A model generated the notes under the pieces. The model did not search any database. It saw only the letters and a program-made list of their open reading frames with translations, and was not told where the DNA came from. The position numbers were made by a program, and so were the translations under genes. From Vibrio furnissii CIP 102972 (GTDB lineage: Bacteria > Pseudomonadota > Gammaproteobacteria > Enterobacterales > Vibrionaceae), in the NCBI RefSeq assembly GCF_000176175.1, contig NZ_ACZP01000023.1:1-60872 (forward strand): a stretch of 60,872 nt of DNA. The letters are read 5' to 3'. Numbering within the stretch: the stretch's first letter is position 1; each line of letters opens with the position of its first letter. This document shows positions 9,857 through 17,884 of this stretch, piece by piece.

Positions 9857-10330
9857 TGATCCGCACCAGCAGTTTTGGACACCGAGTTAAGTGAGTACAA
9901 TCACTAACGAGGTGAACAATGACAACCAAGAATACAAGAATCAAACACACTCCTGAATTTAAAGCTGAAACCCTTAAATTAGCTGAAAAGATTGGTGTGG
10001 CTGCCACTGCAAAACAGTTATCGCTGCATGAATCTCAAATCTATGCATGGCGAAAGGCTTCGAAGAAAGATACCAACACCAGTAATCGAGAAAAAGAACT
10101 GGCTGCTGAAAACGCTAAGCTCAAAAGGTTACTTGCTGAGCAAGCAGAGGAGCTAGAAATCGTAAAAAAGGCCGCCACCTATTTCGCGAAGCATCTAAAA
10201 TAGATTGCTATGAATTTATGCTCGAACACTTATTAAACTTTCGTATAACCAGTATGGTTAAAGTGTTCGATGTTTCACGAAGTGGGTTTTATTACTGGAT
10301 TAAGCACCGCCACAAGACAACGAATCGTGA
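9857..10330 (+). mobile_element. Truncated IS3-family element (5' part)
   Basis: Begins near 9857 (GATCCGCACCAGCAGTTTTG, likely terminal repeat). It contains complete orfA and only about 40 codons of orfB (FDVSRSGFYYWIKHRH) in the -1 frame relative to orfA. At about 10330 the sequence switches to IS21-type istA, so the catalytic DDE domain is lost. An A6G run in orfA (around 10160) fits the usual programmed frameshift of this family. Confidence 0.7.
9919..10203 (+). CDS. IS3-family OrfA
   Basis: 94 residues with the start after GAGGTGAACA. Helix-turn-helix (FKAETLKLAEKIGVAATAKQL…ESQIYAWRK, about 14-50), then a leucine-zipper-like helix (LAAENAKLKRLLAEQAEELEIVKKAA, 58-85), as usual for OrfA. 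It normally binds the IS ends and is fused to OrfB by -1 frameshifting. Here OrfB is destroyed, so the protein is an orphan. Confidence 0.8.
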   Translation: MTTKNTRIKHTPEFKAETLKLAEKIGVAATAKQLSLHESQIYAWRKASKKDTNTSNREKELAAENAKLKRLLAEQAEELEIVKKAATYFAKHLK

Positions 10331-11154
10331 GACACTATCAAACCGCCGTGATGCCTGCTCGCCCTTACAAACCGAAAGACAAAGCCAAGGCGGAGAATGC
10401 GGTGCTCCTCGTCGAACGCTGGATCATGATGCGGCTTCGCCACCAAACCTTCTATACCTTCAAAGAGCTGAATCTCGCTATCCGAGCGCTGATGGATGAA
10501 TTAAACCAACGTGAGATGAAACAGTATGGAGCGAGTCGCAAAGCCTTGTTCGAGAAACTCGATAAACCTGCATTAAAGCCGCTGCCCAAGCAGCGATACC
10601 TCTATACCGAAACGAGACAAGCCAAGGTTGGGCCTGATTATCACATCGAATATCGCCGTCACTACTACTCGGTTCCCCATCAACTGGTGGGTCACCACGT
10701 CGAGCTGGAAGCCTCCAACCGTCTGGTGCAGATCTACCATCAAGGTAACTTGATCGCCCAGCATCCACGCAGCCAAAGAGAGCGCGGAAACAGCACACAA
10801 CCAGAGCATATGCCGAGTCATCATCAACATCAAAAGTGGTCGCCTGGACGCTTGCTCAACTGGGGCGCCAATATCGGCCCTGCCACCCGAGAAGTCGTCA
10901 ATAAGATGCTGAACGCCAAACCTCATCCAGAGCAGGCCTATCGTTCCTGTCTGGGGTTACTCAACCTGAGTAAAACCCATGGAGAATCGCGCTTAGAGCA
11001 GGCCTGTAAAGATGCGCTGATGCTGACAAAACCGAACTACACCTTCATCAATAATCTGCTGAAAAACAATCGCGAGGGGCAACTGAGTAAAGATAAAGCG
11101 AATACACCGAACCTTGTTCACAGCAATGTTCGTGGCCCGAACTGTTATCACTAG
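10331..11154 (+). pseudogene. istA: IS21-family IstA transposase, 3' part only
   Basis: From about codon MPARPYKPKDKAKAENAV onward the frame matches the C-terminal half of IstA, including HYYSVPHQLVG and the SRSQRERGNST-like segment. The N-terminal helix-turn-helix and the first catalytic Asp residues are missing because the IS3 fragment abuts at about 10330. The frame is accidentally open through the joint (from an ATG at 10270), so a chimeric IS3-IS21 peptide could be made but should be inactive. istB follows after 10 bp. Confidence 0.75.
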
Positions 11155-11164
11155 GAGAAAGGAT

Positions 11165-11905
11165 ATGAACGCACTCAATGACCAACTCAAAACCCTGCGC
11201 TTAAGTCATGCGGCGAAAGCGTTAGAGCAGCAACAAGAGCAACTGACCACCTACGCAGAGCTGGACTTCGAGGAAAGGTTAAGCCTGCTTCTGGAAAGTG
11301 AAATTTTGAATCGTAATCAGAGCAAAATCCAACGCTTAAAACAACAAGCCAAGCTGAGAGTGGATGCTCAGCCGAGCCAACTCATCTACAAGGAGGGGCG
11401 AAACCTCAACCGCAAACAGATGAGCGAACTTCTGACGGGGAGTTATCTGCACAAGCACCAGAACATCTTGATCACAGGCCCAACAGGTGCAGGCAAAACC
11501 TATCTTGGCTGCGCTCTGGCAACCAGCGCCTGCGACCAACAGCAAACTGTCAGATACTACCGATTAACTCGCTTGCTCGATGACCTGACCGCAGGTCGTC
11601 TGGATGGTAGCTATCAAAAGCAACTTCAATCCCTCGCTAAAAAAGCGCTGCTTATCCTCGACGACTGGGGAATGGAAAAACTGACTCAAGAGCATGCGGG
11701 TCACTTGTTAGAAGTGCTTGAAGACCGTTACCAAAACAGCAGCACAATCGTCATCAGTCAGTTACCTGTAAAGGAGTGGTACAACATGATCGGCAACGCC
11801 ACCGTCGCAGACGCTCTCATGGATAGGCTGGTACACAATAGTCATCGAATAGAACTGGGCGGTGAGTCAATGAGAAAACTGGCGCAATCCGATCACTTAG
11901 AGTAA
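11165..11905 (+). CDS. istB: IS21-family IstB helper ATPase
   Basis: 246 residues from ATG 11165 (after AGGAGAAAGGAT). AAA+ ATPase of the DnaC/IstB type: Walker A GPTGAGKTYLG, Walker B LLILDDWGME, and a C-terminal DRLVHNSHRIELGGESMRK signature. IstB directs IstA to target DNA. With IstA truncated it is an orphan but looks intact. A nine-G run follows at 11926-11934, just before the probable IS21 end (about 11941-11972). Confidence 0.9.
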   Translation: MNALNDQLKTLRLSHAAKALEQQQEQLTTYAELDFEERLSLLLESEILNRNQSKIQRLKQQAKLRVDAQPSQLIYKEGRNLNRKQMSELLTGSYLHKHQNILITGPTGAGKTYLGCALATSACDQQQTVRYYRLTRLLDDLTAGRLDGSYQKQLQSLAKKALLILDDWGMEKLTQEHAGHLLEVLEDRYQNSSTIVISQLPVKEWYNMIGNATVADALMDRLVHNSHRIELGGESMRKLAQSDHLE

Positions 11906-11972
11906 AAATAGGAAGAGAGAAAAACGGGGGGGGGAAACGAGCGATCGCAATCACCGAAATACGCACTCCCAG

Positions 11973-12715
11973 AAGGCTGCGCCTTCTCTCGGTGGAATGA
12001 GCGGAATAGCTTGCTTGAGGTGAATCGCTTCGTAGCACAACCTTGTGTCATAAGCTCCATCGCCAGATATCTCAATGATTCTTCGGCGAGTCTGTCTCAG
12101 CAAATTGGGAAGCGCTTCAACGTCGCTCACATTCGATAAACTTAACTCAGCAGCAATGATTTCATGCGTGTCTGTATCGACCGCTAAATGTAGCTTTCGC
12201 CAGACTCGGCGCTTCCCGTCAGTACCATGCTTTTTAACTTTCCACTCGCCTTCACCGTAGACCTTTAGTCCTGTAGCATCAATGGCTAGATGCTGGATTG
12301 TTCCTTTAGTCTTTGTTTTGAATGCGACGTTAACCGTTTTGGCTCGCTTACTAATACATGAGTAATGAGGGCATGACAACGGCAGTTGTGCGAGCTTGAA
12401 AATAGAGTTGATGAATCCTTGCAAACCTCTCAACGGCATTGAAAATACTCGTTTAACCATAAGAGCTGTTGTAATCGCTAAGTCACTAAACAAACGAGGC
12501 CTTCCACGATTGCCTTGCTTGATTTGTTTCCATGACTGGATAGCGTCTTCATCAATCCAAAATGTCAGTGAACCGCGATTGATTAAAGCTTGGTTATAGT
12601 GTTTCCAGTTGGTTGTTTTGTAGCGAGGTTTGGCCATTGGTCTAATTATTTGAATGAGCTTAGCTGATCAGATCGTAGGCTGATGATTTAGTTCCCTGAT
12701 TTAGGAAACAAAGCC
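11973..12715 (-). mobile_element. Truncated IS903-like (IS5 family) element, copy 1
   Basis: The terminal repeat starts at 12715 on the minus strand (GGCTTTGTTTCCTAAATCAG). The transposase begins at 12637 (MAKPRYKTTNWKHYNQALIN) and is lost after PREGAAFWE near 11973, where IS21-end sequence begins. First Asp (LAIDATGLKVYGEG) and second Asp (ISGDGAYD) are present; the C-terminal Glu region is gone. It is the most divergent of the four copies in the window. Confidence 0.85.
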
Positions 12716-12959
12716 TGTCTTGAGACACAACATAGAGTCGTTCTCGCAACTCGTAGAACGTGCTCGTTTCTGGCTGCATAATTTCACACACTTCAATGCG
12801 AAAGCGCTTGTTGGGCGCGAGCATTGTGTCCCACTCTTTTTCGGCTATATGGATTTCAACGGAGAAGTAAGAACCCATTGGCCGAGCTTGCGAGCTTGGT
12901 GTGTGAAAATGCGCGTAGTAACGGTACGGTGAACCTGAATTTAGATTTAGTTGGTACAT
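12660..12959 (-). pseudogene. Small gene truncated by the IS903-like copy; paralogue of its neighbour
   Basis: The start MYQLNLNSGS at 12957-12959 follows AAAGGAATATGAC. About 82 native residues run to 12716; the last 18 codons are read from the IS end. The segment FRIEVCEI…ELRERLYVV resembles VRIEICEI…YRLAYTNLV of the next gene, so the two are probably diverged duplicates. Function unknown. No RNA element separates it from the upstream gene (stop at 12973). Confidence 0.6.
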
Positions 12960-12972
12960 GTCATATTCCTTT

Positions 12973-13389
12973 TTAGAAAGCGTGAAATGAGCGTTGAATT
13001 CCGTTTTCACGAAACTCAATTTGCAACGGTGCCAGAGCCGCAATCACATTGATTTGTTCCAATGCATTGCGGATCTCTTGCGCTACGTTTTTCGCTAAAT
13101 CGTGCTTGCACTCCACTAGGTTTGTGTAGGCCAGTCGGTACAACATCCAATCGTCCTTGCGTATTTCGCAAATTTCGATTCGGACGCTGCCAGCGAAGTC
13201 CATCAAGCTTGTCGTTCCTTTCCGATAAATCGGTAGAAGCTTGAGCTCGTAACACTTACCCTGTTCACTCCAAAACTGAGCGTTGTAGGCTATGTGGCCG
13301 GATTTCTCAGTTGTCTGCAGTGTGAGTTTGTGGATTTCGAGTTGGGGTAGAACGTTAGGTTGCGTTCTTTCGGTAAGGTGTTGGTACAT
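12973..13389 (-). CDS. Hypothetical protein of the bet/exo/cobS operon
   Basis: 138 residues. I chose ATG 13389 (MYQHLTERTQ) because GGAGCACTGT precedes it; a TTG start slightly upstream is less likely. Soluble, no signal peptide, mixed alpha/beta text with SVRIEICEIRKDDWMLYRL, and a helical C-terminus (KNVAQEIRNALEQINVIAAL). Last intact gene of the operon as it stands. No family recognised. Confidence 0.65.
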   Translation of the reverse strand: MYQHLTERTQPNVLPQLEIHKLTLQTTEKSGHIAYNAQFWSEQGKCYELKLLPIYRKGTTSLMDFAGSVRIEICEIRKDDWMLYRLAYTNLVECKHDLAKNVAQEIRNALEQINVIAALAPLQIEFRENGIQRSFHAF

Positions 13390-13412
13390 ACAGTGCTCCA
13401 AATGTCTGAATT

Positions 13413-13455
13413 GGACGGAGCACTACCCCAAGCGGGATAGTGTCCCGCAGGGGTT
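13413..13455 (-). promoter_or_regulatory. Operon RNA element 1 (pseudoknot-like)
   Basis: Read on the minus strand: outer stem ACCCC/GGGGT, inner stem CGGGA/TCCCG, loop CACTA. The loop can pair with TAGTG formed by the end of the outer stem and its 3' flank. It starts 15 nt after the upstream stop and ends 23 nt before the ATG at 13389. No U-tract follows. One of nine related elements. Confidence 0.7.
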
Positions 13456-13470
13456 GTCGATTGAGGCTGA

Positions 13471-13698
13471 TCAGTTCGCTTTGTAGATGAGTTGTACGCC
13501 AAACGCACACATCGCAAAGACCATAACACCGAGCAGTTGTTGACTGACGTAGTGTTTAATTGCTGTTCCCCATCCGTGAGGATTGGTGATTACGCTGCCT
13601 ATATCCAAGGACCGAAATTCGATAATCGGTGTAACGATGGACAGACAAGCGATCAGAATTAAAACTGCGCACAGAGTGATTTTTAGATAAGTGTTCAT
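13471..13698 (-). CDS. Small two-helix membrane protein (75 aa)
   Basis: ATG at 13698 after AAGGAAACGATT. Two hydrophobic segments (about 5-27, TLCAVLILIACLSIVTPII; about 52-72, QQLLGVMVFAMCAFGVQLIY) with a polar stretch between them. Likely inner-membrane miniprotein. Flanked by RNA elements 1 and 2 in the bet/exo/cobS operon. No family recognised. Confidence 0.7.
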   Translation of the reverse strand: MNTYLKITLCAVLILIACLSIVTPIIEFRSLDIGSVITNPHGWGTAIKHYVSQQLLGVMVFAMCAFGVQLIYKAN

Positions 13699-13720
13699 AA
13701 TCGTTTCCTTAATTTCTATG

Positions 13721-13770
13721 AACGGGGAACGACTATGCCCTGACGGGGAAGTTGTTCCCCGTGGAGGTGG
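13721..13770 (-). promoter_or_regulatory. Operon RNA element 2 (pseudoknot-like)
   Basis: Inner stem ACGGGGAA/TTCCCCGT with loop CAAC. The competing helix is GGGGAACaAC with GTcGTTCCCC. The outer stem is only about CCT/AGG. No clear U-tract. Lies 12 nt after the DUF3150 stop and 22 nt before ATG 13698. Confidence 0.65.
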
Positions 13771-13782
13771 TTTAAAAAGTGG

Positions 13783-14973
13783 TTAGAAAAACCATTCGTT
13801 GTTTGAAACAGGTTCCGGTTGCTTTTCTAGCACTACCGGTTCGTACACTGCTTCTTCTACCGCTTGGTTTTCTGTTTCACCAAGATCGAAGCTGAAATCG
13901 TCATCGCTGAACGCGAAGTCTGATTCTGGCTCTTCACTGGTTTCAATCGCCGTCTGTTCAGCCGAGAGAACCGCATCACTGGTCACAGTGGTTTGGTCAT
14001 CAATGGTTGAATCCCCAAGATCGAAGCTGAAATCATCATCGTTGAACGCGAAGTCTGATTCTGGCTCTTTCATTGGTTCCAACGGTCCCGCATTCTGAGG
14101 TTCGGATTGAACGCTCGCCATTGCAGGTTGATTGGTTGATGCTTCTTGCAGACTCTTCATGAGAGTGAGCAATTTTTCCTTATTTGCCATACGAAACAGT
14201 AATCCAGACAGGATGTTGGTTTCGTCAGTGGACAGCTTACCCGCAATCGGCATTTGCTCTTCGACCTTTTTGATTTCCTGAACAAGTCGAGAAAATCGGC
14301 CATTGAGAAACGCTAACCCTTCCACCTTTTCTCGCAATCCGACTAGGCCGTTTACGTTGGTGCGGTTGGGTGCAATCGCGTCTGTTAAGCTGGATAAAAG
14401 CTTATTCGCAGTTTTCAAAATGTCGTCATCAAGAGAATTGCTTAAACCATCGATCTCTTTGCCCATGCTGATGTCCACAGACTGAACCGCAGCTTGAGCC
14501 GATTGCACTTTGAACATTGAGTAGCTTGCTGAGATTTTGCTTTTGACTTCTTGTGCCGGTGTTAATGCAGCGCGAAGTTTTTGCTCATACTCAGGATACT
14601 TTTTAACCCATTCATCTTGGATTAAATCGTGTCGAGAACAATACGCGTCAGCTTCTTTTTCGTAGTCATGAACAATTTTGCTCAATCCTAACGCCAAAGC
14701 ATCGGCCTTGGAGGACGGTATCGCATAGCCACCCATAAATCGGATGCCTACACTCAGACACAAACGCTCCGCTTGACGTTTCAGGGTATTAAATACCTTG
14801 AGGTCTTTGGGGTCAGTTGTGTATTTCGAACCTAAAGAGATGATCTCTTTCGGCGGGGTTTCCCCACGAAGAGATAAGTCGCTTTCTGCCAACTTTTTCC
14901 GACCTGTCCAGGTTGAAAAACGTAAGTGAACGGCGACGACATCGTTTAGAACGTTGATGTTTGAATTGCTCAT
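13783..14973 (-). CDS. DUF3150-family protein with repeated acidic tail
   Basis: 396 residues. The N-terminal and central part (about 1-270) matches my memory of DUF3150 proteins, which sit beside cobS-like ATPases in SXT/IncA/C-type elements; molecular function is not established. The C-terminal third is acidic and repeats EPESDFAFNDDDFSFDLG near 300-320 and EPESDFAFSDDDFSFDLG near 347-367. The acidic-aromatic pattern recalls SSB C-terminal tips, a possible protein-docking motif (inference). The start at 14973 follows TTGGAGATACCATT. Preceded by RNA element 3. Confidence 0.75.
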   Translation of the reverse strand: MSNSNINVLNDVVAVHLRFSTWTGRKKLAESDLSLRGETPPKEIISLGSKYTTDPKDLKVFNTLKRQAERLCLSVGIRFMGGYAIPSSKADALALGLSKIVHDYEKEADAYCSRHDLIQDEWVKKYPEYEQKLRAALTPAQEVKSKISASYSMFKVQSAQAAVQSVDISMGKEIDGLSNSLDDDILKTANKLLSSLTDAIAPNRTNVNGLVGLREKVEGLAFLNGRFSRLVQEIKKVEEQMPIAGKLSTDETNILSGLLFRMANKEKLLTLMKSLQEASTNQPAMASVQSEPQNAGPLEPMKEPESDFAFNDDDFSFDLGDSTIDDQTTVTSDAVLSAEQTAIETSEEPESDFAFSDDDFSFDLGETENQAVEEAVYEPVVLEKQPEPVSNNEWFF

Positions 14974-14997
14974 AATGGTATCTCCAATTTTTGATAT

Positions 14998-15051
14998 AAA
15001 AAAAAGGACATACCATTACCCGCTAGGGCAAATGATATGCCCTATGGCGGT
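14998..15051 (-). terminator. Operon RNA element 3 (pseudoknot or terminator, clearest copy)
   Basis: Outer stem CCGC/GCGG and inner stem AGGGCA/TGCCCT compete with an uninterrupted 12-bp helix, GGGCATATCATT with AATGGTATGTCC (G-U pairs counted), followed at once by eight U. The second helix is a textbook Rho-independent terminator, 24 nt before ATG 14973. The two foldings share GGGCA. Confidence 0.8.
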
Positions 15052-15100
15052 GTAGAAATGTAGATAAGTCGCGCTAAACGCTAGGACTTATCTTTCTTTT

Positions 15101-15211
15101 TCAGTGCTTTTTTGCGAGTTGTCTGTCGCACCAAGCGTTGATTTGAGGGGAATAAAGAGCCACTAAACTGACTATTAATCCACCAGCGATAATCACAAAT
15201 AAACCATTCAT
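15101..15211 (-). CDS. Very small membrane protein (36 aa)
   Basis: ATG at 15209-15211 after GGAGATCATC, a strong ribosome site. Product MNGLFVIIAGGLIVSLVALY, then SPQINAWCDRQLAKKH: one membrane helix and a short basic tail. Downstream, an 8-bp inverted repeat (GATAAGTC/GACTTATC, 15063-15092) precedes RNA element 3. Function unknown. Confidence 0.65.
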   Translation of the reverse strand: MNGLFVIIAGGLIVSLVALYSPQINAWCDRQLAKKH

Positions 15212-15244
15212 GATGATCTCCTTGTTTATGTTCTATGCCAAATA

Positions 15245-15478
15245 TTACTCTTGTTTTAACTTTTTAGCAAAAACAGTGAATACAATACCTGACACGATTA
15301 GAGCGGCCATCTTCACATCGATACCCGTTTGGATCGCATAGACGTAGGAGCCAGTGTAACCAGCTATGCCTAAATTCCCCACATGAGTACCAATTTCCTT
15401 CCGATGGCAAATTATCCAACCTGAACATTTCTTGATTTGTGCAACAAACCAAAGATAGGCAATCACATAATCGAACAT
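15245..15478 (-). CDS. Small membrane protein (77 aa)
   Basis: ATG 15478 (MFDYVIAYLWF) chosen because GGAGTTATAC precedes it. Hydrophobic N-terminus, a polar Cys-containing middle (KKCSGWIICHRKEIG) and a second hydrophobic region (MAALIVSGIVFTVFA) ending in KKLKQE. Probably two membrane helices. Lies between cobS and the 36-aa gene. No family recognised. Confidence 0.65.
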   Translation of the reverse strand: MFDYVIAYLWFVAQIKKCSGWIICHRKEIGTHVGNLGIAGYTGSYVYAIQTGIDVKMAALIVSGIVFTVFAKKLKQE

Positions 15479-15500
15479 GTATAACTCCATAAATTATTAT

Positions 15501-15540
15501 GGAGTACCTACCCACACGGGATAGATACCCCGCGTGGGTT
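15501..15540 (-). promoter_or_regulatory. Operon RNA element 4 (pseudoknot-like)
   Basis: Outer stem ACCCAC/GTGGGT, inner CGGG/CCCG, loop with GTATCTAT. Competing helix GGGGTATCT with AGGTACTCC (9 pairs, two G-U). It begins 8 nt after the cobS stop and ends 22 nt before ATG 15478. Only a weak U-rich tail (ATAATAATTT). Confidence 0.75.
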
Positions 15541-15548
15541 AAAGCTGC

Positions 15549-16502
15549 TTAGTTGTTGTTAAAATCAGCACCAAACAACGCTACAGCTAATGTTTGAATA
15601 GTTTCACGTTCTTCTTCTTCCGAGCAGCGGTTTAACAATGCACGATCAAGCGCGTAGCTTAATGCATTGTTTGCTCCTTGGAATCGTTGAGTGAGTATCG
15701 CCCAACGAATTAACGTGCGAGTTGAAAAGGTGATCGATAATTCTGAGTCACCTTGCTCCCCTTTGAAGATAGCGCGAACCTTATTAGCCAGCTCAATCAT
15801 CTTCTTACGCAGCACTTTAGGAATGTTCGGTGCCAGTTTTTCCAGTACCGCCATTTCCGTATCTTCGCTGGCGTAATCTTCTTTGATCACCACAAAGCGG
15901 TCCATGAACGCCATGTTTAGGCGGTTCACTCCTATGTAGTTGCCGTCACCACCAGATCCGTTTGAGTTCGATGTTGCAATCAAACGAAATGCGGGGTGAG
16001 GTCGTACAATTTCGCCGTTAAGCTGAGTGATCACGAGTGGCGCACCTTCCAAAATGGCATTCAGGTTTGCCAATTCCGCCGGATCAACCAAGTCGATCTC
16101 GTTCAGAATCAGTACATGCCCTTCGCGCATCGCAGTCGTCAGTACGCCATCCATCCAGACAGTATTGCCGTTCACTAATGTGTATTGGCCCACTAAGTCC
16201 ATGTACTCAGTCGAACCGCCACATGTATAGCTTTGGGCTGGATAATTTAATCTGGCTAGTACCTGCTCAACCGCTGACGTTTTACCGCAGCCGGTTGGAC
16301 CGGTGATCATCAAGCCATCGCCAAATGAGCAATCCAAAAACGCCACGATGTCGCGTAACGTTTCCCGACGAAAGATGTAGTCTTTCTTGGCCGGAATATT
16401 TGGATGTCCACTTGGTGCAAAACCTTCAACCGTAACGTTTGTGCCAGGAAAACCGAACACATCCATTGGGTAGCTTTGCGGAGTTAGAGTTAGAATAGTC
16501 AT
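15549..16502 (-). CDS. cobS: CobS-like MoxR-type AAA+ ATPase
   Basis: 317 residues, usual length for the family. Walker A GPTGCGKTSAV (about 68-78), Walker B VLILNEIDLVDP (about 129-140), sensor-1 LIATSNSNGSG, arginine-finger region FMDRFVV. Named for similarity to the CobS subunit of cobaltochelatase. On SXT/IncA/C-like elements this gene accompanies bet and exo, and a role in DNA metabolism rather than cobalamin synthesis is likely. MoxR-type ATPases usually act with a VWA-domain partner, but no cobT-like gene survives here; that end of the operon is cut by IS copy 1. ATG follows AAGGACAACATT. Confidence 0.85.
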   Translation of the reverse strand: MTILTLTPQSYPMDVFGFPGTNVTVEGFAPSGHPNIPAKKDYIFRRETLRDIVAFLDCSFGDGLMITGPTGCGKTSAVEQVLARLNYPAQSYTCGGSTEYMDLVGQYTLVNGNTVWMDGVLTTAMREGHVLILNEIDLVDPAELANLNAILEGAPLVITQLNGEIVRPHPAFRLIATSNSNGSGGDGNYIGVNRLNMAFMDRFVVIKEDYASEDTEMAVLEKLAPNIPKVLRKKMIELANKVRAIFKGEQGDSELSITFSTRTLIRWAILTQRFQGANNALSYALDRALLNRCSEEEERETIQTLAVALFGADFNNN

Positions 16503-16525
16503 AATGTTGTCCTTAATTAATCAAT

Positions 16526-16581
16526 AAAAAAGGCAACTTACGACTCCCCTAGTGGGCAGCTTTCAGTTGCCCGATAGGGTT
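16526..16581 (-). terminator. Operon RNA element 5 (pseudoknot or terminator)
   Basis: Outer stem CCCTA/TAGGG, inner GGGCA/TGCCC. Competing helix GGCAACT with AGTTGCC followed by TTTTTT, 23 nt before the cobS ATG. Here the distance from the upstream stop (16687) is longer, about 105 nt, with no other feature seen in it. Confidence 0.75.
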
Positions 16582-16686
16582 GATATTCATTGAATTAGTC
16601 AATCGCTCGACTAATTCCCTCTTCTTAAAAATGCATGTTTCGTACAGATTTTTCGAAGAAATTACTTGGTGACGTTGGGGTAGCGA

Positions 16687-17781
16687 TCATTGGAATGACC
16701 TTGGCGGTTTCACCGTCATCACGTTTAACGATTCGGCTTGCACCGGTTCCGTTGAGTGTTCAGGTTGAACGTTCGCATTGTCGCTGGTTTGAACAGTCGG
16801 TGTGATGGTTTCTGGCTCATCAGTTACATTGACTAAGTAGTAAGACGACCCTTTCTTCGTGTGCTTAGCTAGTAACTCTGGTGGTATCGCCACATTGAGA
16901 TCCTTCGCCAGCTCATTAAGAACCGCTTGGTAGTCCACACTGCCATTTCGTTCCACTCGCGTAGCCCGAATACCACCTTTATCGAATGTTTTGACATCAC
17001 TAGGGATTTGCTCAGTGAAGTAACTTTCAAGCTGCTTCACATCGGCCTTGACCGCATTCATTTTGCGTTCAATCTCACCTAGATACGCTTTTTTCTCTTT
17101 CAGTTGCTCCACTCGGCTTAGCCAGGTTGGATCAACTTGAGAAAGTGGCGTGTCGTACACAACGGTATCGCGGCCTTCCATCATTGGCGGTGGCGTCTTA
17201 GTTTGCACCAAGTTCCAGAACCACAATGCTTTTTGTTCCGCTTTTTGGATAAACGCATCGTCACGTTTAATGTTTACCGCAATTGAACGTTTACCGCGCA
17301 AGTAAAAAAACAAACGACCTTGAGGGCTTCCGGCGCAGTTAAGTTGCCACTGCACTTGGGCAGCGTACATCTTGAACGTTGGCGCTTTGGGTTGAAGTTC
17401 AACAAGTTCGTTGTAGATCTTTTCACAAGGACATTTGATTTCGAGCACTTCCCGAATGCCTTTAGAGATGGCTTGTAGGCCATCCAAAGACGCTTTGAAC
17501 AGTGGATTATGGTCTGCTTCTACGCACACTGGCATATACACAATGCCGTATTGATCTTCCACGGCGCTTCGCGCTTCCGGCTCTTGCTCGACACCACGTT
17601 GAACGTGAAAGTTTTTAGACAGGTCATCTGGTTGTTTATAACCGACTAACTCTGCCCACAGTCCGTATGGGGTTTGATAAGGTGACAGGCCCATAATCAC
17701 AGGGATCATGGAGGCTGTAATGCCCGTTTTCCGCCACGCAAACCATTTTTCACTACGTTGTACTAAGTCAACAATAGGCAT
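16687..17781 (-). CDS. exo: YqaJ-family alkaline exonuclease (lambda Exo-like)
   Basis: 364 residues from ATG 17781 (MPIVDLVQRSEKW), preceded by GGAGGCACTT. YqaJ/PD-(D/E)XK nuclease: SEKWFAWRKTGITAS near the start, a central acidic residue in LFKASLDGL, the ExK motif in REVLEIKCPC, and YAAQVQWQL, the helix that completes the active site. Expected to resect double-stranded ends 5' to 3' for single-strand annealing by Bet, encoded just upstream. A Pro/Thr-rich tail (EPETITPTVQTS) is probably disordered. Confidence 0.88.
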   Translation of the reverse strand: MPIVDLVQRSEKWFAWRKTGITASMIPVIMGLSPYQTPYGLWAELVGYKQPDDLSKNFHVQRGVEQEPEARSAVEDQYGIVYMPVCVEADHNPLFKASLDGLQAISKGIREVLEIKCPCEKIYNELVELQPKAPTFKMYAAQVQWQLNCAGSPQGRLFFYLRGKRSIAVNIKRDDAFIQKAEQKALWFWNLVQTKTPPPMMEGRDTVVYDTPLSQVDPTWLSRVEQLKEKKAYLGEIERKMNAVKADVKQLESYFTEQIPSDVKTFDKGGIRATRVERNGSVDYQAVLNELAKDLNVAIPPELLAKHTKKGSSYYLVNVTDEPETITPTVQTSDNANVQPEHSTEPVQAESLNVMTVKPPRSFQ

Positions 17782-17808
17782 AAGTGCCTCCTTCATATTG
17801 TGTTCAAT

Positions 17809-17855
17809 AAAAAGGGCGCACTATCCCCTACGGGCAGTGTCGCCCGTTAGGGTAG
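17809..17855 (-). terminator. Operon RNA element 6 (pseudoknot or terminator)
   Basis: Outer CCCT/AGGG, inner ACGGGC/GCCCGT. Competing helix GGGCGaCACT with AGTGCGCCC, then TTTTT. Between bet and exo, 27 nt before the exo start. Confidence 0.78.
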
Positions 17856-17884
17856 ATGGATAATTAGCGGTTTAGGCTAATTCG

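Noticed and set aside
11926..11934. Nine-G run after istB as a phase-variable tract
   Set aside because: Lies in a non-coding IS end; could equally be a sequencing artefact.
13799..14098. Plus-strand ORF antisense to the DUF3150 tail with repeats
   Set aside because: Repeats simply mirror the duplicated acidic motif on the coding strand.
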